Notes: a model not told the origin generated them from the sequence alone. A stretch of 64,000 nt of DNA from Nocardia crassostreae (GCF_001613405.1 NZ_BDCH01000014.1:310001-374000), one strand, 5' to 3'. Counted from the first letter of the stretch, positions 36,405 to 45,029 are shown. Translations and numbers: made by a program.

Positions 36405-38168
36405 ATGAACGAGACACGTGATGTGGTGGTGGTCGGCGCTGGACCGGTCGGGCTCATGCTGGCTTGCGAGTTGCGGCTGGCGGGGGTGGATGTGCTGGTT
36501 GTCGAGCGGCTCAGCGAGCCGGATATGACGGTCAAGGCCGGGGCTATCAATGCGCCTACCGCACAAGCGATGGATCGGCGGGGGATGTTGCCGCAGTTGA
36601 TCGAGGCGCAGCGGGCGGTGCTGGCGCATTTCGGGGGGCGCGGGGGTGCGGGGTCGAATGGGAGGCCGCCGGTGTTCGGGCATTTCGCCGGGATCATGGT
36701 GGATCCGGGGCTGATCGACCTCGAGGATGCGGCCTTCGCGGGGGTTGGGCCCGCCGGGCAGGCGACGCTGGTGGCGCAGCAGGCCATCGAGTCGATCCTG
36801 GCGCAGCGGGCGGCCGAGCTGGGTGTGGTGGTGCGGCGCGGGGTGGAGGTCGGCGAGTTCACCGATGACGGAGTGGGGGTGACGGTCGCGTGTGGTGATC
36901 GGGTGGTGCGCACCGCGTGGCTGGTCGGCTGCGATGGCGGTCGCAGCACGGTACGCAAGCGCGCGGGATTCGAGTTTCCGGGGCTGGATCCGGAGATCAC
37001 GGGGCGGCAGGCGCTGGTCCGGATGACCGGAACCGAAGGGCTGCAACCGGGCTGGAACACCACGCCCACCGGCATCTATGTGCACGGGCCGATGCCGGGG
37101 CGGCTGCTCACCGTCGAGGTCGACGGACCGCCCGCCGATCGCGACGCACCCGTCAGCGCGGAGGAACTGCGCGACAGCCTCTATCGGGTTTCCGGAGTTC
37201 GCGTGCGCATCGACGCCGTGCAGTCCGCGACCCGCTTCACCGACAACACGCGCCAGGTGCCCGAATATCGGAAGGGCCGCGTCCTACTGGCGGGCGATGC
37301 CGCACACGTCCATTCGCCATTCGGCGGTCAGGGCCTCAACCTCGGCATGGGCGATGCGGTCAACCTCGGCTGGAAGCTGGCCGCGGTGATTCGCGGCCGG
37401 GCCTCGGAGGACCTGCTCGACACCTACACCGGCGAACGCCACCCCATCGGCGCCTGGGTCCTGGAATGGACTCGCGCCCAAGTCGCCCTCATGCGCACCG
37501 ACCCCCGCAGCCGCGCCATGCGCGCCCTCACCACCGAACTCCTCGCCTCCACCCCTGCGGCCACCACCGTCTTCAAGAAGATCGCCGGTGTCCTGCACCG
37601 CTACGACCTCGGCAGCGACCACCCCCTCGTCGGCGCCGCGCCCCCGGATCTCCCCCTGTCCGACGGCACCCGCCTCGCCGAACACTTCGCCACCGGCACC
37701 GGCATTCTCCTCGACCTGACCGACTCCCCCACCCTGGCCGCCACGGCCGCCCGCCACCCCGACCACATCCGCCTCGTCACCGCCAAACCCGCTCAGCCCA
37801 CCGGCTTCTCGGCCCTGCTCATCCGCCCCGACGGCATCGTCGCCTGGGCCGCGGACACTTCCGCGACAGAAGGCCTCGAACAAGCCCTCACCCGCTGGTT
37901 CGGCACCCCCCGCCTGATCCGAACCCGAGCGGTACCGATCGCAGCCAGACCGACGCGTCTGATCGGAGTGACGCCGATGCTCGCTCCGGATTCGGGCGGG
38001 CTCGTCCCGGCCAGCCGGGACGAGCCGTTCGAGGGCAACGCCGCTACCCGCGGCATTGGCTCAACGATTGCCGAGGTCTTTGCCCGCGACAGCGCGACCG
38101 TGGTCGTCTCTGACTATCCGAGCGACGGCGACACTCGGTGGGGAGGGAGCCGACTCTCTTCCCGGTGA
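36405..38168 (+). CDS. FAD-dependent aromatic monooxygenase with SDR-derived C-terminal tail
   Basis: 587 residues. Residues 1 to about 505 form a complete class A flavoprotein hydroxylase: VVVVGAGPVGLMLACELRLA (FAD Rossmann), CDGGRSTVRKRAGF, and the FAD-ribityl motif GRVLLAGDAAHVHSPFGGQG near 290, then the usual C-domain. After ALTRWFGTP the family ends, but the frame continues 80 residues. That tail includes GNAATRGIGSTIAEVFARD followed by SATVVVSD, which is the start of a short-chain dehydrogenase Rossmann fold (FabG4-like). It looks like fusion by deletion. The enzyme core may still work. Repeat copy 4 follows 15 bases after the stop. Confidence 0.85.
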   Translation: MNETRDVVVVGAGPVGLMLACELRLAGVDVLVVERLSEPDMTVKAGAINAPTAQAMDRRGMLPQLIEAQRAVLAHFGGRGGAGSNGRPPVFGHFAGIMVDPGLIDLEDAAFAGVGPAGQATLVAQQAIESILAQRAAELGVVVRRGVEVGEFTDDGVGVTVACGDRVVRTAWLVGCDGGRSTVRKRAGFEFPGLDPEITGRQALVRMTGTEGLQPGWNTTPTGIYVHGPMPGRLLTVEVDGPPADRDAPVSAEELRDSLYRVSGVRVRIDAVQSATRFTDNTRQVPEYRKGRVLLAGDAAHVHSPFGGQGLNLGMGDAVNLGWKLAAVIRGRASEDLLDTYTGERHPIGAWVLEWTRAQVALMRTDPRSRAMRALTTELLASTPAATTVFKKIAGVLHRYDLGSDHPLVGAAPPDLPLSDGTRLAEHFATGTGILLDLTDSPTLAATAARHPDHIRLVTAKPAQPTGFSALLIRPDGIVAWAADTSATEGLEQALTRWFGTPRLIRTRAVPIAARPTRLIGVTPMLAPDSGGLVPASRDEPFEGNAATRGIGSTIAEVFARDSATVVVSDYPSDGDTRWGGSRLSSR

Positions 38169-38182
38169 GCGGCCAAAACTGT

Positions 38183-38263
38183 TGGGCGCGTGATCACCAG
38201 GAACTGGTGGCGGCGTTTGTCGAGTGGGGTCCGCCATCAGTTCCCGATCGATGTCGTTTCAGA
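38183..38263 (+). repeat. 81-bp palindromic intergenic repeat, copy 4
   Basis: Fourth and most diverged copy: TGATCACCAGGAACTGGTGG, GTCGAGTGG, then TCCGCCATCAGTTCCC and a TGTCGTTTCAGA end. It lies between the convergent ends of the chimeric FAD monooxygenase and the HxlR gene, 15 bases from the former's stop. Confidence 0.85.
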
Positions 38264-38271
38264 CTCGGGGG

Positions 38272-38628
38272 TCAGGCTACGACGTGGATACGGGCTGCGT
38301 CTATGCGGGCTATGCGGCGTTTGCCCCATTCGCCGAGGGCGGAGAGGGCGGTGTTGAGGGCTATGCCTTCGTCGGTGAGGGAGTACTCGACTCGGGGTGG
38401 GATTTCGGGGTAGATCTCGCGGTGGACTATGCCGTCTTCGGCGAGTTCGCGGAGGTGCTGGTTGAGCATCTTCTCCGAGACGCCGGGGAGGCCGCGGCGG
38501 AGTTCACCGAAGCGGCGGGTGCTGTGTTCGTGAAGTTCCCAGAGGATCAGGGACTTCCACTTGCCGCCCACCACGTCCATGGCGGCGTCGATCCCGCAGA
38601 AGTATGGTCCGTGTCTCTTTTCGCCCAT
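38272..38628 (-). CDS. HxlR-family transcriptional regulator
   Basis: A 118-residue winged-helix repressor/activator. Conserved parts: CGIDAAMDVVGGKWKSLILW (with a Cys near the N-terminus that could sense thiol stress), the recognition region FGELRRGLPGVSEKMLNQHL, and PRVEYSLTDEG at the wing. The ATG at 38628 follows a GAGGAC; a GTG one codon earlier is possible. It diverges from the dehydrogenase at 38775 and very likely controls it through the inverted repeat in between. Confidence 0.92.
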   Translation of the reverse strand: MGEKRHGPYFCGIDAAMDVVGGKWKSLILWELHEHSTRRFGELRRGLPGVSEKMLNQHLRELAEDGIVHREIYPEIPPRVEYSLTDEGIALNTALSALGEWGKRRIARIDAARIHVVA

Positions 38629-38660
38629 CACCCGTCCTCACTGCCTGCGAACACACCGAA

Positions 38661-38692
38661 AAGTAAGTATCCAGCCAAAATAGTGCGTACTT
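38661..38692. promoter_or_regulatory. Candidate HxlR operator
   Basis: Inverted repeat AAGTAAGTA (38661-38669) with TGCGTACTT (38684-38692), 7 of 9 positions matching. The AAGTA...TACTT shape resembles HxlR/HypR-type sites. It lies in the divergent promoter between the regulator and the dehydrogenase. Confidence 0.5.
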
Positions 38693-38774
38693 GTGGGGCA
38701 ACACGACGGGGGGCAATCTCGATTCCAGCGCGCGCCGAGCACAACGGAAATCAAATCGAAGGAGTTGTCCCGCA

Positions 38775-39644
38775 ATGACGAACACCCAGTACCGCCCGGT
38801 CGCCCTGCTCGGCCTCGGCGCCATGGGACAGGCGATGGCCGCGGCGCTGGTCAAGGCCGGGGTGCCGACGACGGTGTGGAATCGCAGCGCAGGCAAGGCC
38901 GGTGAGCTGGTGGCCGCGGGCGCGGTCGAGGCGGTGACGGTGGCCGAGGCGGTGCGCGGGACCGAGGTGGTGATCGCGGTGCTGCTCGATCACGCGTCGG
39001 TCCATCAGACACTGGATCCGGTGGTCGGCGAGCTGGCCGGGAAGCATCTGATCAATCTGACCAGCACCGCACCCGAGGAGTCCCGCGAGCTGGCCCGGTG
39101 GGCGGCCGGGCACGGGATCGGATTCGCCGACGGCGGCATCATGGCGGTTCCGCCCATGATCGGCAGCCCGGGCGCGGAGATTCTCTACAGCGGCACCGAG
39201 TCGGTCGTGGAGGCCCACCGCGATGTGCTCGAGCTGTTCGGTGCGGCCGAATTCCTCGGCGAGGACGCCGGATTGGCCGCGATCCTGGACTTCGCGCTGC
39301 TGACGAACATGTACCTGATGTTCTCCGGTTTCTTCCAGGGCGCCGCCCTAGCGGGGACCGCGGGCATCTCGGCCACGCGCTTCGGTGAGCGCGCCGCCGC
39401 GTGGCTGACGGCCATGACGCACGGGCTGCCCGAGTACGGCAAGGCCATCGACGCCGGTGACTACTCCGCCGAGGTGCAGTACCTGGCGTTCCAGAAGGCG
39501 GCGGTCGATGCCATCGTGCGCGCCCACAACGACGCGGGCGTGGCGACCGACTTCATCTCCCCGGTCCAGCAGTCGATCGACCGCCAGGTCCAGGCCGGGC
39601 ACAGCGGAGCCGCCTTCACCCGCACCATCGAGGAACTGCGCTGA
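38775..39644 (+). CDS. NAD(P)-binding beta-hydroxyacid dehydrogenase/imine-reductase-like protein
   Basis: 289 residues, 6-phosphogluconate-dehydrogenase superfamily. The N-terminal Rossmann fold has VALLGLGAMGQAMAAALVKA; the substrate loop LTSTAPEESRELARWAAGHG and ADGGIMAVPPMIGSPGAEIL follow, and the C-terminal helical dimer domain is complete. Imine reductases share this loop pattern and the lack of the usual catalytic Lys, and I favour that branch. The ATG at 38775 has GGAG 12 bases upstream. Expression is probably controlled by the divergent HxlR gene. It ends before a very strong hairpin. Confidence 0.88.
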   Translation: MTNTQYRPVALLGLGAMGQAMAAALVKAGVPTTVWNRSAGKAGELVAAGAVEAVTVAEAVRGTEVVIAVLLDHASVHQTLDPVVGELAGKHLINLTSTAPEESRELARWAAGHGIGFADGGIMAVPPMIGSPGAEILYSGTESVVEAHRDVLELFGAAEFLGEDAGLAAILDFALLTNMYLMFSGFFQGAALAGTAGISATRFGERAAAWLTAMTHGLPEYGKAIDAGDYSAEVQYLAFQKAAVDAIVRAHNDAGVATDFISPVQQSIDRQVQAGHSGAAFTRTIEELR

Positions 39645-40039
39645 CAGTGCGTGCGCTCGGGGGCCGCTGAACACCCCGCCGATAGCGCGTGAGCTCCCGC
39701 CGCAAATATGCGGCGGGAGCTCACGCACTCAGGCACTACACATCCCACGCACTCACGCACCGGCCAGGCCGCGCGCGTCACGCTCCGGCACAACCCCAAT
39801 GGCGTTACCGCGCAACCCACACGACTGCGTGACCGCATCACCCACGCGATCGCGCGTCAGCGCAGCCGATGCGATTACACCCCGGCGCAGCCGTTCAGTC
39901 ACGCTCCAGTGCAGCTCGAGTGTCATCGTGGTGCGGCGCAGCCGACTTGATCACGCTCCCATGCAGCTCTCACCCAACTACTCTGGGCGGCGCTGCGCAG
40001 TCGCGATCCGGCAGCCCGCGCATTCGTGCATCGAGTGCG
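39645..40039. other. Spacer with strong hairpin and low-complexity DNA
   Basis: Holds the hairpin at 39687-39726, then about 300 bases of CGCACTCA/CACGCA-rich, low-complexity sequence without a supported gene up to the end of the convergent gene at 40040. Confidence 0.5.
39687..39726. terminator. 18-bp perfect hairpin terminator
   Basis: Arms 39687-39704 (GCGTGAGCTCCCGCCGCA) and 39709-39726 pair perfectly around an AATA loop, 43 bases after the dehydrogenase stop. It is the strongest hairpin in the window. Confidence 0.85.
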
Positions 40040-40996
40040 TCACTTCGCGGGCTGCAATACCGCAGTCAGTGTTGAAAGCTGCTCGCTCAAGCCTTGTTCG
40101 ATGATTTCGCTCGCGAGTTCACCGCGTTGCTCGGCGTCGAGCCCCGTCCAGGCCGCGCCCAGTTTCTCGAGGGCCGAGGGGCTCAGGTGCGCGACGAATC
40201 GCAGGGTCTCCGGCACCGCACCGGCGGTAATGAAATCCCGCGTCAGGTCGGCTATCTCGGTGGGTGAGCCGAGATCGAGGAGGATGTCGCCGATGCCCTC
40301 GATCACGTCGGCGTCGCAGCGCGCGAAGACCGACAGGGCGGCCAGCCGCAACTCGGTGGATCCGTGCACGATCGTTTCCACCAGGCGGGGAATGCGTCGG
40401 CCCTCCCCATTGAGCAGATGCCGCACGATGGTGCTGATCGCCTGGCTGGAGTACGAGAACGCCGCCGAGCGGATCATTCCCTCGTCGTCGTCGACGCCCT
40501 CCTCCACGGCCTTGATCAATCCCGGTGTCGCATAGGCCAGGAACGGCCCGGCCGTCACATAGTCGCCGCGGCGCAGGATCTCGTTCACGATCCCGACCAC
40601 CGGCCCGGAGGGCGCCACATCGGCCAGCTGCCCGACGGTGTGCGGATCCATGTACGGCGCGGCATCGGCGGCATAGCCGGGTTTCAGCATGCCCACCGCC
40701 TCGGCCGCCTTCTTCGGATGGTCCACGCCGATCGCCCCGGCGGCGCGCCCCGCCATGACCGGCGGCACCATGCGCTGCACCAGCGGCAGCGAAATGCTGA
40801 GCGGGATGATCGGCACCAGCATGCTCAATCGCGAGAACGTCGCATTGTGCCGGGCGAAAATGACTTCCGCCATGCGCTCCTGCAATTCGTGCAGTCCGGC
40901 CGCGCCGATCTTCTCCAGATGCGCCAGCCGGTCCGCGGGCACGTGCAAGGTCCGGGACAGCAGGGTGATCTGCGCCCGGGTCATCAGATCGCTCAT
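40040..40996 (-). CDS. Helical repeat protein, paralogue of the gene at 34707
   Basis: 318 residues from the ATG at 40996. It aligns from MTRAQITLLSRTLHVPADRL to ELRLAALSVFARCDADVIEG with the gene at 34707, including the PIIPLSISLPLVQRMVPPVM hydrophobic patch and the YVTAGPFLAYATPGLI and DDEGMIRSAAFSYSSQ units. It is shorter at the C-terminus. Only five bases separate it from the stop of the 73-residue gene upstream, so the two form an operon. Function unknown. Confidence 0.72.
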   Translation of the reverse strand: MSDLMTRAQITLLSRTLHVPADRLAHLEKIGAAGLHELQERMAEVIFARHNATFSRLSMLVPIIPLSISLPLVQRMVPPVMAGRAAGAIGVDHPKKAAEAVGMLKPGYAADAAPYMDPHTVGQLADVAPSGPVVGIVNEILRRGDYVTAGPFLAYATPGLIKAVEEGVDDDEGMIRSAAFSYSSQAISTIVRHLLNGEGRRIPRLVETIVHGSTELRLAALSVFARCDADVIEGIGDILLDLGSPTEIADLTRDFITAGAVPETLRFVAHLSPSALEKLGAAWTGLDAEQRGELASEIIEQGLSEQLSTLTAVLQPAK

Positions 40997-41001
40997 CTCC
41001 C

Positions 41002-41223
41002 CTACCCGAGCGCGTTGCCGAACATGATCTTCTTGGCCGCGGTCCGCAAGGGCCACGGCAGCGCGCCTACGGTCTTGTCGACCGCCTCCACCATATCGGC
41101 GGTCTCCTTGCGCTGCGCCTGCCGGAACATGCCGAGCAACTCCGCGGTCTCGGCCTCGCTCAGTAGATCCAGCGCCGCGAGCGGCCCACCCAATTCGTGC
41201 TCGAGTTCGCCTCTGGCGCCCAT
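41002..41223 (-). CDS. Small helical protein upstream of the repeat protein
   Basis: 73 residues from the ATG at 41223 (AAAGGTGAG just before it), with MGARGELEHELGG, then AETAELLGMFRQAQRKETAD and a C-terminal WPLRTAAKKIMFGNALG. It is predicted to be almost wholly helical with an amphipathic end. The paralogous gene at 34707 has no such partner. It may be a subunit or chaperone for the protein at 40040; that is inferred from the tight spacing only. Confidence 0.6.
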   Translation of the reverse strand: MGARGELEHELGGPLAALDLLSEAETAELLGMFRQAQRKETADMVEAVDKTVGALPWPLRTAAKKIMFGNALG

Positions 41224-41884
41224 GGTTCTCACCTTTCCCGGATGACCGGGATCACTCGTTCGGATCCCACTTGATCACAAATCCGCGGCCGCGACAAACC
41301 GGTTGGGCCGCAGGCAGACACCCATTCGCGGGAATTGACGGCGGGTGCCCTCTCTTCGCGCAGGTCAGCCTCGCGCGTGGGCGATCGAGCCTTCGAAATC
41401 GACCGGGGCCGCGAGCTTGGCCGGGTCGAGCAAACTGGTTGTCCGCGCGCACCGGCGCCGCGGCCTCGGCGGTCCGCCCCGCGGCCACACCGGCCACACC
41501 GGTCCCGCGGCCACACCGGCCACGCCATCCGCCCGCGCGAGCACCAGGCCGCCGTGATCACAGCCATGGTCGCCGGGAAAGAAGCTCCGGCCCGAGTACC
41601 CCGGTTGAGCGATGCCACGCCGGACCCATGTCGGGACGTCCCGCCCGGATCCGCCGGAATGTTCCGGATCGACCTCGACGCCGCAGCACCCATGGCATCG
41701 GCCCGTCTTGCCGACCAAGGGCCGACACGATCTCGGCTGGACAACGTGCGCACGTGCCCGCAGGCCGATCGCGGCGGAATTGTTGCCCGGCGCCAGGACA
41801 GTTGGGGGCTTCTTCGGCTGGAGTTCACTTGCCATTCGTCGTGGGGGTCCCGCCGGGAACCTCGCGCCTTGGACGATCGGCGAC
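41224..41884. other. Gene-free spacer before the glycosyltransferase
   Basis: 661 bases. Several long open frames exist on both strands, but none has family-like sequence. A 20-base direct repeat (41478-41497 and 41504-41523, CCCGCGGCCACACCGGCCAC) lies in the middle. It may hold promoters for both flanking genes. Confidence 0.5.
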
Positions 41885-43015
41885 GTGCGCATTGTTCAGC
41901 TGGCTAATTTTTACGGCCCGCGCTCCGGGGGGCTTCGCACGGCGCTGCATCATCTCGGTGAAGGGTATGTGGCGGCCGGGCATGAAGTGGTGTTGATCGT
42001 GCCGGGGCCGCGGCGCGGTGAGGAGCTGCTGGCGTCGGGGGTGCTGCGCATAACCGTTCCGGCTCCGGCGATTCCGTTGACCGGCGGGTATCGGGCGGCC
42101 GATCCGCGCCGGGTCGCCGATGTGCTCGGCGGGTTGCGTCCCGACGCACTCGAGGTGTCGGATCGATTGACCCTGCGGGGATTCGGGCGCTGGGCGCGGC
42201 GGCGCGACGTGCTGAGCCTGGTGATCTCCCATGAGCGTCTCGATCGGCTGCTCGGGCAGGTGCTGCCCGGTCCCGCCGCGCGCCGGGCCGCCGACGCCGC
42301 CAATCGGCGGACCGCGCAGAGCTACGACGTCGTGGTCTGCACAACGGCATTCGCGCGCGAGGAGTTCCAGCGCATCGATGTGCCGAATGTGGAACTGGTG
42401 CCGCTCGGGGTGGATCTGGACATGTTCCGGCCCGACCGCCACGACCTGCGACTGCGCGCCGATCTGGGGGCGGACGACCACCCGCTGCTGGTGCACTGCG
42501 GCCGTCTCTCGGTGGAGAAGCGAGTCGATCGCAGTATCGAAGCCGTGGGCAGACTGCGCCGCGAGGGGCTCGACGTCCGGCTGGTGGTCGCCGGTGACGG
42601 CCCGCGCCGCGAGGCCCTGGAGCGCCGCGCCCGCGCCCTCCCTCCGCTGCGCGACGGCCTGCCCGCCGTCCACTTCACCGGATTCATCGACGACCGAACC
42701 CGATTGGCGACCCTGCTCGCCACCGCCGACGTCTCCCTCGCCCCCGGCCCCCACGAAACCTTCGGCCTGGCAGCCCTGGAAGCCCTGGCCGCCGGAACCC
42801 CGGTCGTCGCGAGCCGCTCCTCCGCCCTCGCCGATATCGTCACTACCGAATGCGGCGCCGTCGCCGACGACCACCCCTCCGCCTTCGCCCACGCCGTCAC
42901 CGACGTCCTGGCCCGCCCCCCGGCCCAACGCCGCCAAGCCGCCCGCACCCGCGCCGAACAGTTCACCTGGCCCGCCGCCGTGGCGGGCATGCTCGACCTG
43001 CTCGGCACCGCTTAA
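41885..43015 (+). CDS. GT4-family glycosyltransferase
   Basis: 376 residues from the GTG at 41885 (RIVQLANFYGPRSGGLRTAL is the family's N-terminal strand and glycine-rich loop). The GT-B fold is complete: a C-domain with LLVHCGRLSVEKRVDRSIEA near residue 200, LVVAGDGPRREALERRA near 235, and the E-x7-E donor motif in PGPHETFGLAALEALAAGTP near 285. It probably transfers a sugar such as mannose to a lipid or polysaccharide at the cytoplasmic face; donor and acceptor are not evident. The 8-bp tandem array begins 39 bases after the stop. Confidence 0.88.
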   Translation: MRIVQLANFYGPRSGGLRTALHHLGEGYVAAGHEVVLIVPGPRRGEELLASGVLRITVPAPAIPLTGGYRAADPRRVADVLGGLRPDALEVSDRLTLRGFGRWARRRDVLSLVISHERLDRLLGQVLPGPAARRAADAANRRTAQSYDVVVCTTAFAREEFQRIDVPNVELVPLGVDLDMFRPDRHDLRLRADLGADDHPLLVHCGRLSVEKRVDRSIEAVGRLRREGLDVRLVVAGDGPRREALERRARALPPLRDGLPAVHFTGFIDDRTRLATLLATADVSLAPGPHETFGLAALEALAAGTPVVASRSSALADIVTTECGAVADDHPSAFAHAVTDVLARPPAQRRQAARTRAEQFTWPAAVAGMLDLLGTA

Positions 43016-43053
43016 ACGCCTGCGCCACAACATTGGTGCTCGCACCGCCGCGA

Positions 43054-43211
43054 GCCGCCTAGCCACCTGGCCACCTAGCCACTTGGCCGACTAGCCGCCT
43101 GGTCGCCTGGTCGCCTGGCCGCCTAGCCGCGTGACCACCTGGCCGCCTGGCCGCGTGACCACTCGGCCGCGTGACAGCCTGGTCACCTGGCCGCGTGGCC
43201 GTCTGGCCGCC
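43054..43211. repeat. 8-bp period tandem repeat array, about 20 units
   Basis: Nineteen consecutive 8-base units plus 6 bases with no phase slip; consensus GCCGCCTG with variants such as GCCACCTA, GTCGCCTG, GCCGCGTG and ACCACCTG. It lies between the convergent ends of the glycosyltransferase and the Coq4-like gene. Divergence among units suggests age or selection, not recent slippage. Confidence 0.9.
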
Positions 43212-43241
43212 GAGGAGCATCCCCTCTCCTCGGCGGCCAGG

Positions 43242-44483
43242 TCACGACGGCTCCGCGAAGATCCCCCGACAACGAGATCGTCGCGGGCCAGCCGCCACAG
43301 TCAGTGGCGGCGGTCGACGCCGCTCAGGGCGCGCGGACTGGCGGCGATGCGATGACCGCCGAAACCGCCAGTCGCGGGTGGGATCCGGTTGCCAGGGGAT
43401 GTATTCGCGGCCTTCAGCGGTGGCGGCGGTGTAGGCGGAGTTGAGCTGGTAGGGGGTGATTCCGCCGGGTTGCCAGGGGCCCACCGAACCGGCGGAGAGG
43501 GCGGCGGCGGATTTGGGGACCAGGCCGATCTCGGTGCGGACCACGGTGATCGGGCGCTCGGCGAGGGTGAACCAGTCCAGGTCGAGGAAGTCGTGGCTGC
43601 CCTGGGTGAGGGCGCCGCGGCGCATGGCGTCGGCCAGGCGGCCTGCCATGCCGGTCGCGCGCAGGTGGCCCTCGTTGGCTTCGAAGAGACCCGCACCGGC
43701 ACGGAGATAGCCGGTTTCGAACAGGGAGATCACCATGGCGAGGAGGCTGAAAGCGCGCGGATCGTCATTGGCGCGGGCCATGAAAGCGAAGACCTCGATC
43801 TCGTTCTCGAGGGTCGTGCCGTAGCCCGCGAGGACGTGCACCCAGTCGTGCTGGGCCAGCAGCGGCGGCGCGGAGCCGGGGCGGCCGGGGGTGACGAAGC
43901 CACGGTCGCGATAGAAATCGGCGACGCCACGGCCGAGAGTACCGACGGGCAGGTCCCACAGTTCCGCCCACCGGGCAGCGAGAGCCGGGTCGTCGACCAC
44001 GGCGCTCCAGGAGGAGTCCAGCCCGTCGGTGTGCAGCGCCTGGAGCCGAGCGGCATCCACTCCGCCCAAGTAACCGTTGCGCGAGAAGTCCACAGCCGCA
44101 AGATCGACAGCCCCGTCCGCGTACTTCTCCGCCACGGCCATCATGTCGTCGTCCACGCCCAGCGCATCCGCGAATTCGCGTAGACGCGCGGCCACCGTGG
44201 CAGGCAGCGGCCGCACCACCAGCGCCGAAAGCAGCATCGTCTGCACGATCCGCTCCCGGAAGATCCGATTGCGCCGCGCCAACCCAGTCGCGAACTCCGC
44301 GGCCGAAACCGGCTCCAGCTCCGCCAACTCCACCGAATGCCCGGTCATCGACAGAAACAACGCCGGAATCAGCAACTCCTGCAATGCCGTCAACCCACCC
44401 TCCCCCCGCGCCGCAGTAGCCACCCCACGCGCCAGCAACCGCACCTCCCCGGCATCCGGTGGAGTAAGAAGCACCTCAGCCAT
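43242..44483 (-). CDS. Coq4-like protein
   Basis: 413 residues from the ATG at 44483 (GGAAGGTG upstream). The key motif is HDWVHVLAGYGTTLENE, residues 212-228, which fits Coq4's HDxxH-x11-E zinc/quinone motif exactly. Before it are helices (LTALQELLIPALFLSMTGHS, GLARRNRIFRERIVQTMLLS) that are not standard Coq4 and may form their own domain. The C-terminal ~50 residues are Arg/Pro-rich and probably disordered. Actinobacteria use menaquinone, so the role is unlikely to be ubiquinone synthesis; it may act on another prenyl lipid. Function is not known. Confidence 0.7.
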   Translation of the reverse strand: MAEVLLTPPDAGEVRLLARGVATAARGEGGLTALQELLIPALFLSMTGHSVELAELEPVSAAEFATGLARRNRIFRERIVQTMLLSALVVRPLPATVAARLREFADALGVDDDMMAVAEKYADGAVDLAAVDFSRNGYLGGVDAARLQALHTDGLDSSWSAVVDDPALAARWAELWDLPVGTLGRGVADFYRDRGFVTPGRPGSAPPLLAQHDWVHVLAGYGTTLENEIEVFAFMARANDDPRAFSLLAMVISLFETGYLRAGAGLFEANEGHLRATGMAGRLADAMRRGALTQGSHDFLDLDWFTLAERPITVVRTEIGLVPKSAAALSAGSVGPWQPGGITPYQLNSAYTAATAEGREYIPWQPDPTRDWRFRRSSHRRQSARPERRRPPPLTVAAGPRRSRCRGIFAEPS

Positions 44484-45029
44484 CGCCACACCTTCCCGGC
44501 ATACCGCCGCGATCGATTCCAACCCCGCCATTCTCGACACCAATCCCGTTCGGCGCGCGCCGATTTCACTCCCGGCGTACCCGTGTGGGCCGAGTTCCCG
44601 ATACCGAGCCCACACCGGACAGCGGAGACGGGCACACCCACCCGATAACGCCCCCGATATCGAGGGCGCACCAACCACCTGACACCCGATGCCGCGAACC
44701 CCAGGACGGGTAATCGGCCACCCTGGACAAACCCGGTCGCGCCCCCCTCGTGCCCGAAACAGCCCGGCGCCCGCTCGTGTCCACACCGACCGGACACCCG
44801 CACGTATCCACATCAGCCCGATCCACCACGGATATCCGCACCGCCCGACACCCTTCCGCGATGCCGATACCACGACCGCGGCTGGGGGGCCCGAGTTGCC
44901 GATGCCCATATCGCACCAGGACGATGCGGCCACCATCCGCGGCTCCAAGGCCAGGGCGGTGCCTCCCGGGCGCACCGAGCATCGAAATCCAGAGGCGGGC
45001 GGCATTGTTCGACCGCTAACCTGCCGGGT
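44484..45029. other. Gene-free divergent spacer
   Basis: 546 bases between the Coq4-like gene and the broken GNAT gene. Open frames here are Arg/Pro/Thr-rich and unconvincing. I see no hairpins or repeats, only CACCCG/CCGATA-type low-complexity words. Confidence 0.45.

Noticed and set aside
41271..41996. Long open frames on both strands in the spacer before the glycosyltransferase
   Set aside because: They are Arg/Pro/Ala/Thr-rich, lack motifs and overlap each other in several frames, as random high-GC DNA does.
43054..43211. The tandem array as a possible CRISPR
   Set aside because: Units are 8 bases and contiguous with no spacers, and no cas gene is nearby.
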